Part shown: positions 63,779 to 64,000 of the stretch, in pieces
How the letters are laid out: every line of letters begins with the position of its first letter
How positions within the stretch are numbered: the stretch's first letter is position 1
Assembly (NCBI GenBank): GCA_025766275.1
Contig: JAFKAC010000001.1
Span: 3,100,001 to 3,164,000, forward strand
Origin: Lactarius indigo
Lineage: Eukaryota > Basidiomycota > Agaricomycetes > Russulales > Russulaceae
Direction of reading: 5' to 3'
Length of the DNA stretch: 64,000 bases
Notes under the pieces: generated by a model
The model's input: the letters and a program-made list of their open reading frames with translations, nothing else
What the model was told of the DNA's origin: nothing
Database searches by the model: none
Made by a program: the position numbers and the translations under genes

Positions 63779-64000
63779 TCAAACTTGAATCGATCCATGG
63801 GTAGGAGCAGGAGGGTACGACTGAGGAGGAAGACTGGCCGGTATGGTGGGCACTTGAGCAGGAGTTCCTCCAGATTTCGCCTCTTGATAAAAGAGGGTGT
63901 CCTCACGTACAGACATTTTCCACACACGGTGACCCCGTTCCTGAGCGCGGATGGCCAAGAAAAGGAGTACGCCAGTGTAGGCCATAACTGAAATGATGAT
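63779..64000 (-). CDS. C-terminus of a membrane protein (partial, MARVEL-like)
   Basis: Partial gene cut by the right edge of the window. It reads IIISVMAYTGVLLFLAIRAQ, a transmembrane helix, then GHRVWKMSVRED and a Pro-rich tail ending THGSIQV. The end of helix followed by HRVW and a Val-(Arg/Lys)-Glu motif resembles the end of the MARVEL-like protein at 52235-53496 (KHRVW then PVKE). A shared family is likely but not proven from this fragment. Confidence 0.6.
   Translation of the reverse strand: MIISVMAYTGVLLFLAIRAQERGHRVWKMSVREDTLFYQEAKSGGTPAQVPTIPASLPPQSYPPAPTHGSIQV

Overview
The window is nuclear DNA of a filamentous basidiomycete. Genes are dense, introns are mostly 48-70 nt with GT...AG ends and CTNA-type branch points, intergenic gaps are short, and the proteins are fungal housekeeping orthologues (Mbp1, Swd1, Nug1, Ssk1, Ars2). 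The style fits an Agaricomycete; Rhizoctonia/Ceratobasidium is my best guess, from protein flavour only. All calls come from reading the sequence; no database search was run. Exon joins were accepted when splice sites, phase and protein motifs agreed.

Layout. 0.4-4 kb: a two-zinc-ribbon ZNRD2/SSSCA1-like gene and a 454-residue conserved hypothetical gene on +. 4.3-9.4 kb: F-box protein (-), glutathione-dependent formaldehyde dehydrogenase (-), VFA1 (+). 9.5-20.8 kb: an equilibrative nucleoside transporter (-) and mitochondrial ribosomal protein uL24m (-), once adjacent, now split by an ~8.06 kb non-LTR retrotransposon (11453-19510) with 15-bp target-site duplications. 21-30 kb: MBP1 (-), SWD1 (-), ESF2 (+), ARS2 (+). 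30-32.6 kb: no supported gene. 32.6-43.6 kb: SSK1-type response regulator, KDM3-like JmjC protein and an MDR-family protein with a long disordered N-terminus, all +. 44-54.7 kb: NUG1/nucleostemin (-), TRA2-like (-), RPL18 (+), ALE1-type acyltransferase (-), MARVEL protein (-), proteasome alpha2 (-). 54.8-60.3 kb: an inverted duplication in which one arm keeps an intact TAD2 and a broken prolyl oligopeptidase, while the other keeps an intact prolyl oligopeptidase and a broken TAD2. 60.5-64 kb: 1-Cys peroxiredoxin (-), SSU72 (-), and the C-terminus of another membrane protein (-) cut by the window edge.

There is no operon or single pathway. Several genes share a theme of gene expression: MBP1 (cell cycle transcription), SWD1 (H3K4 methylation), KDM3-like (histone demethylation), SSU72 (CTD phosphatase), ARS2 and TRA2 (RNA processing), ESF2, NUG1, RPL18 and uL24m (ribosomes), and TAD2 (tRNA editing). 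Divergent pairs share very short promoters: SFA1/VFA1 137 bp, SWD1/ESF2 119 bp, TRA2/RPL18 163 bp, PRE8/TAD2 174 bp.

The most notable things are the LINE with splice-like segments in ORF1, the reciprocal inverted duplication of TAD2 and prolyl oligopeptidase, and four GC-AG introns whose frames require the GC donor.
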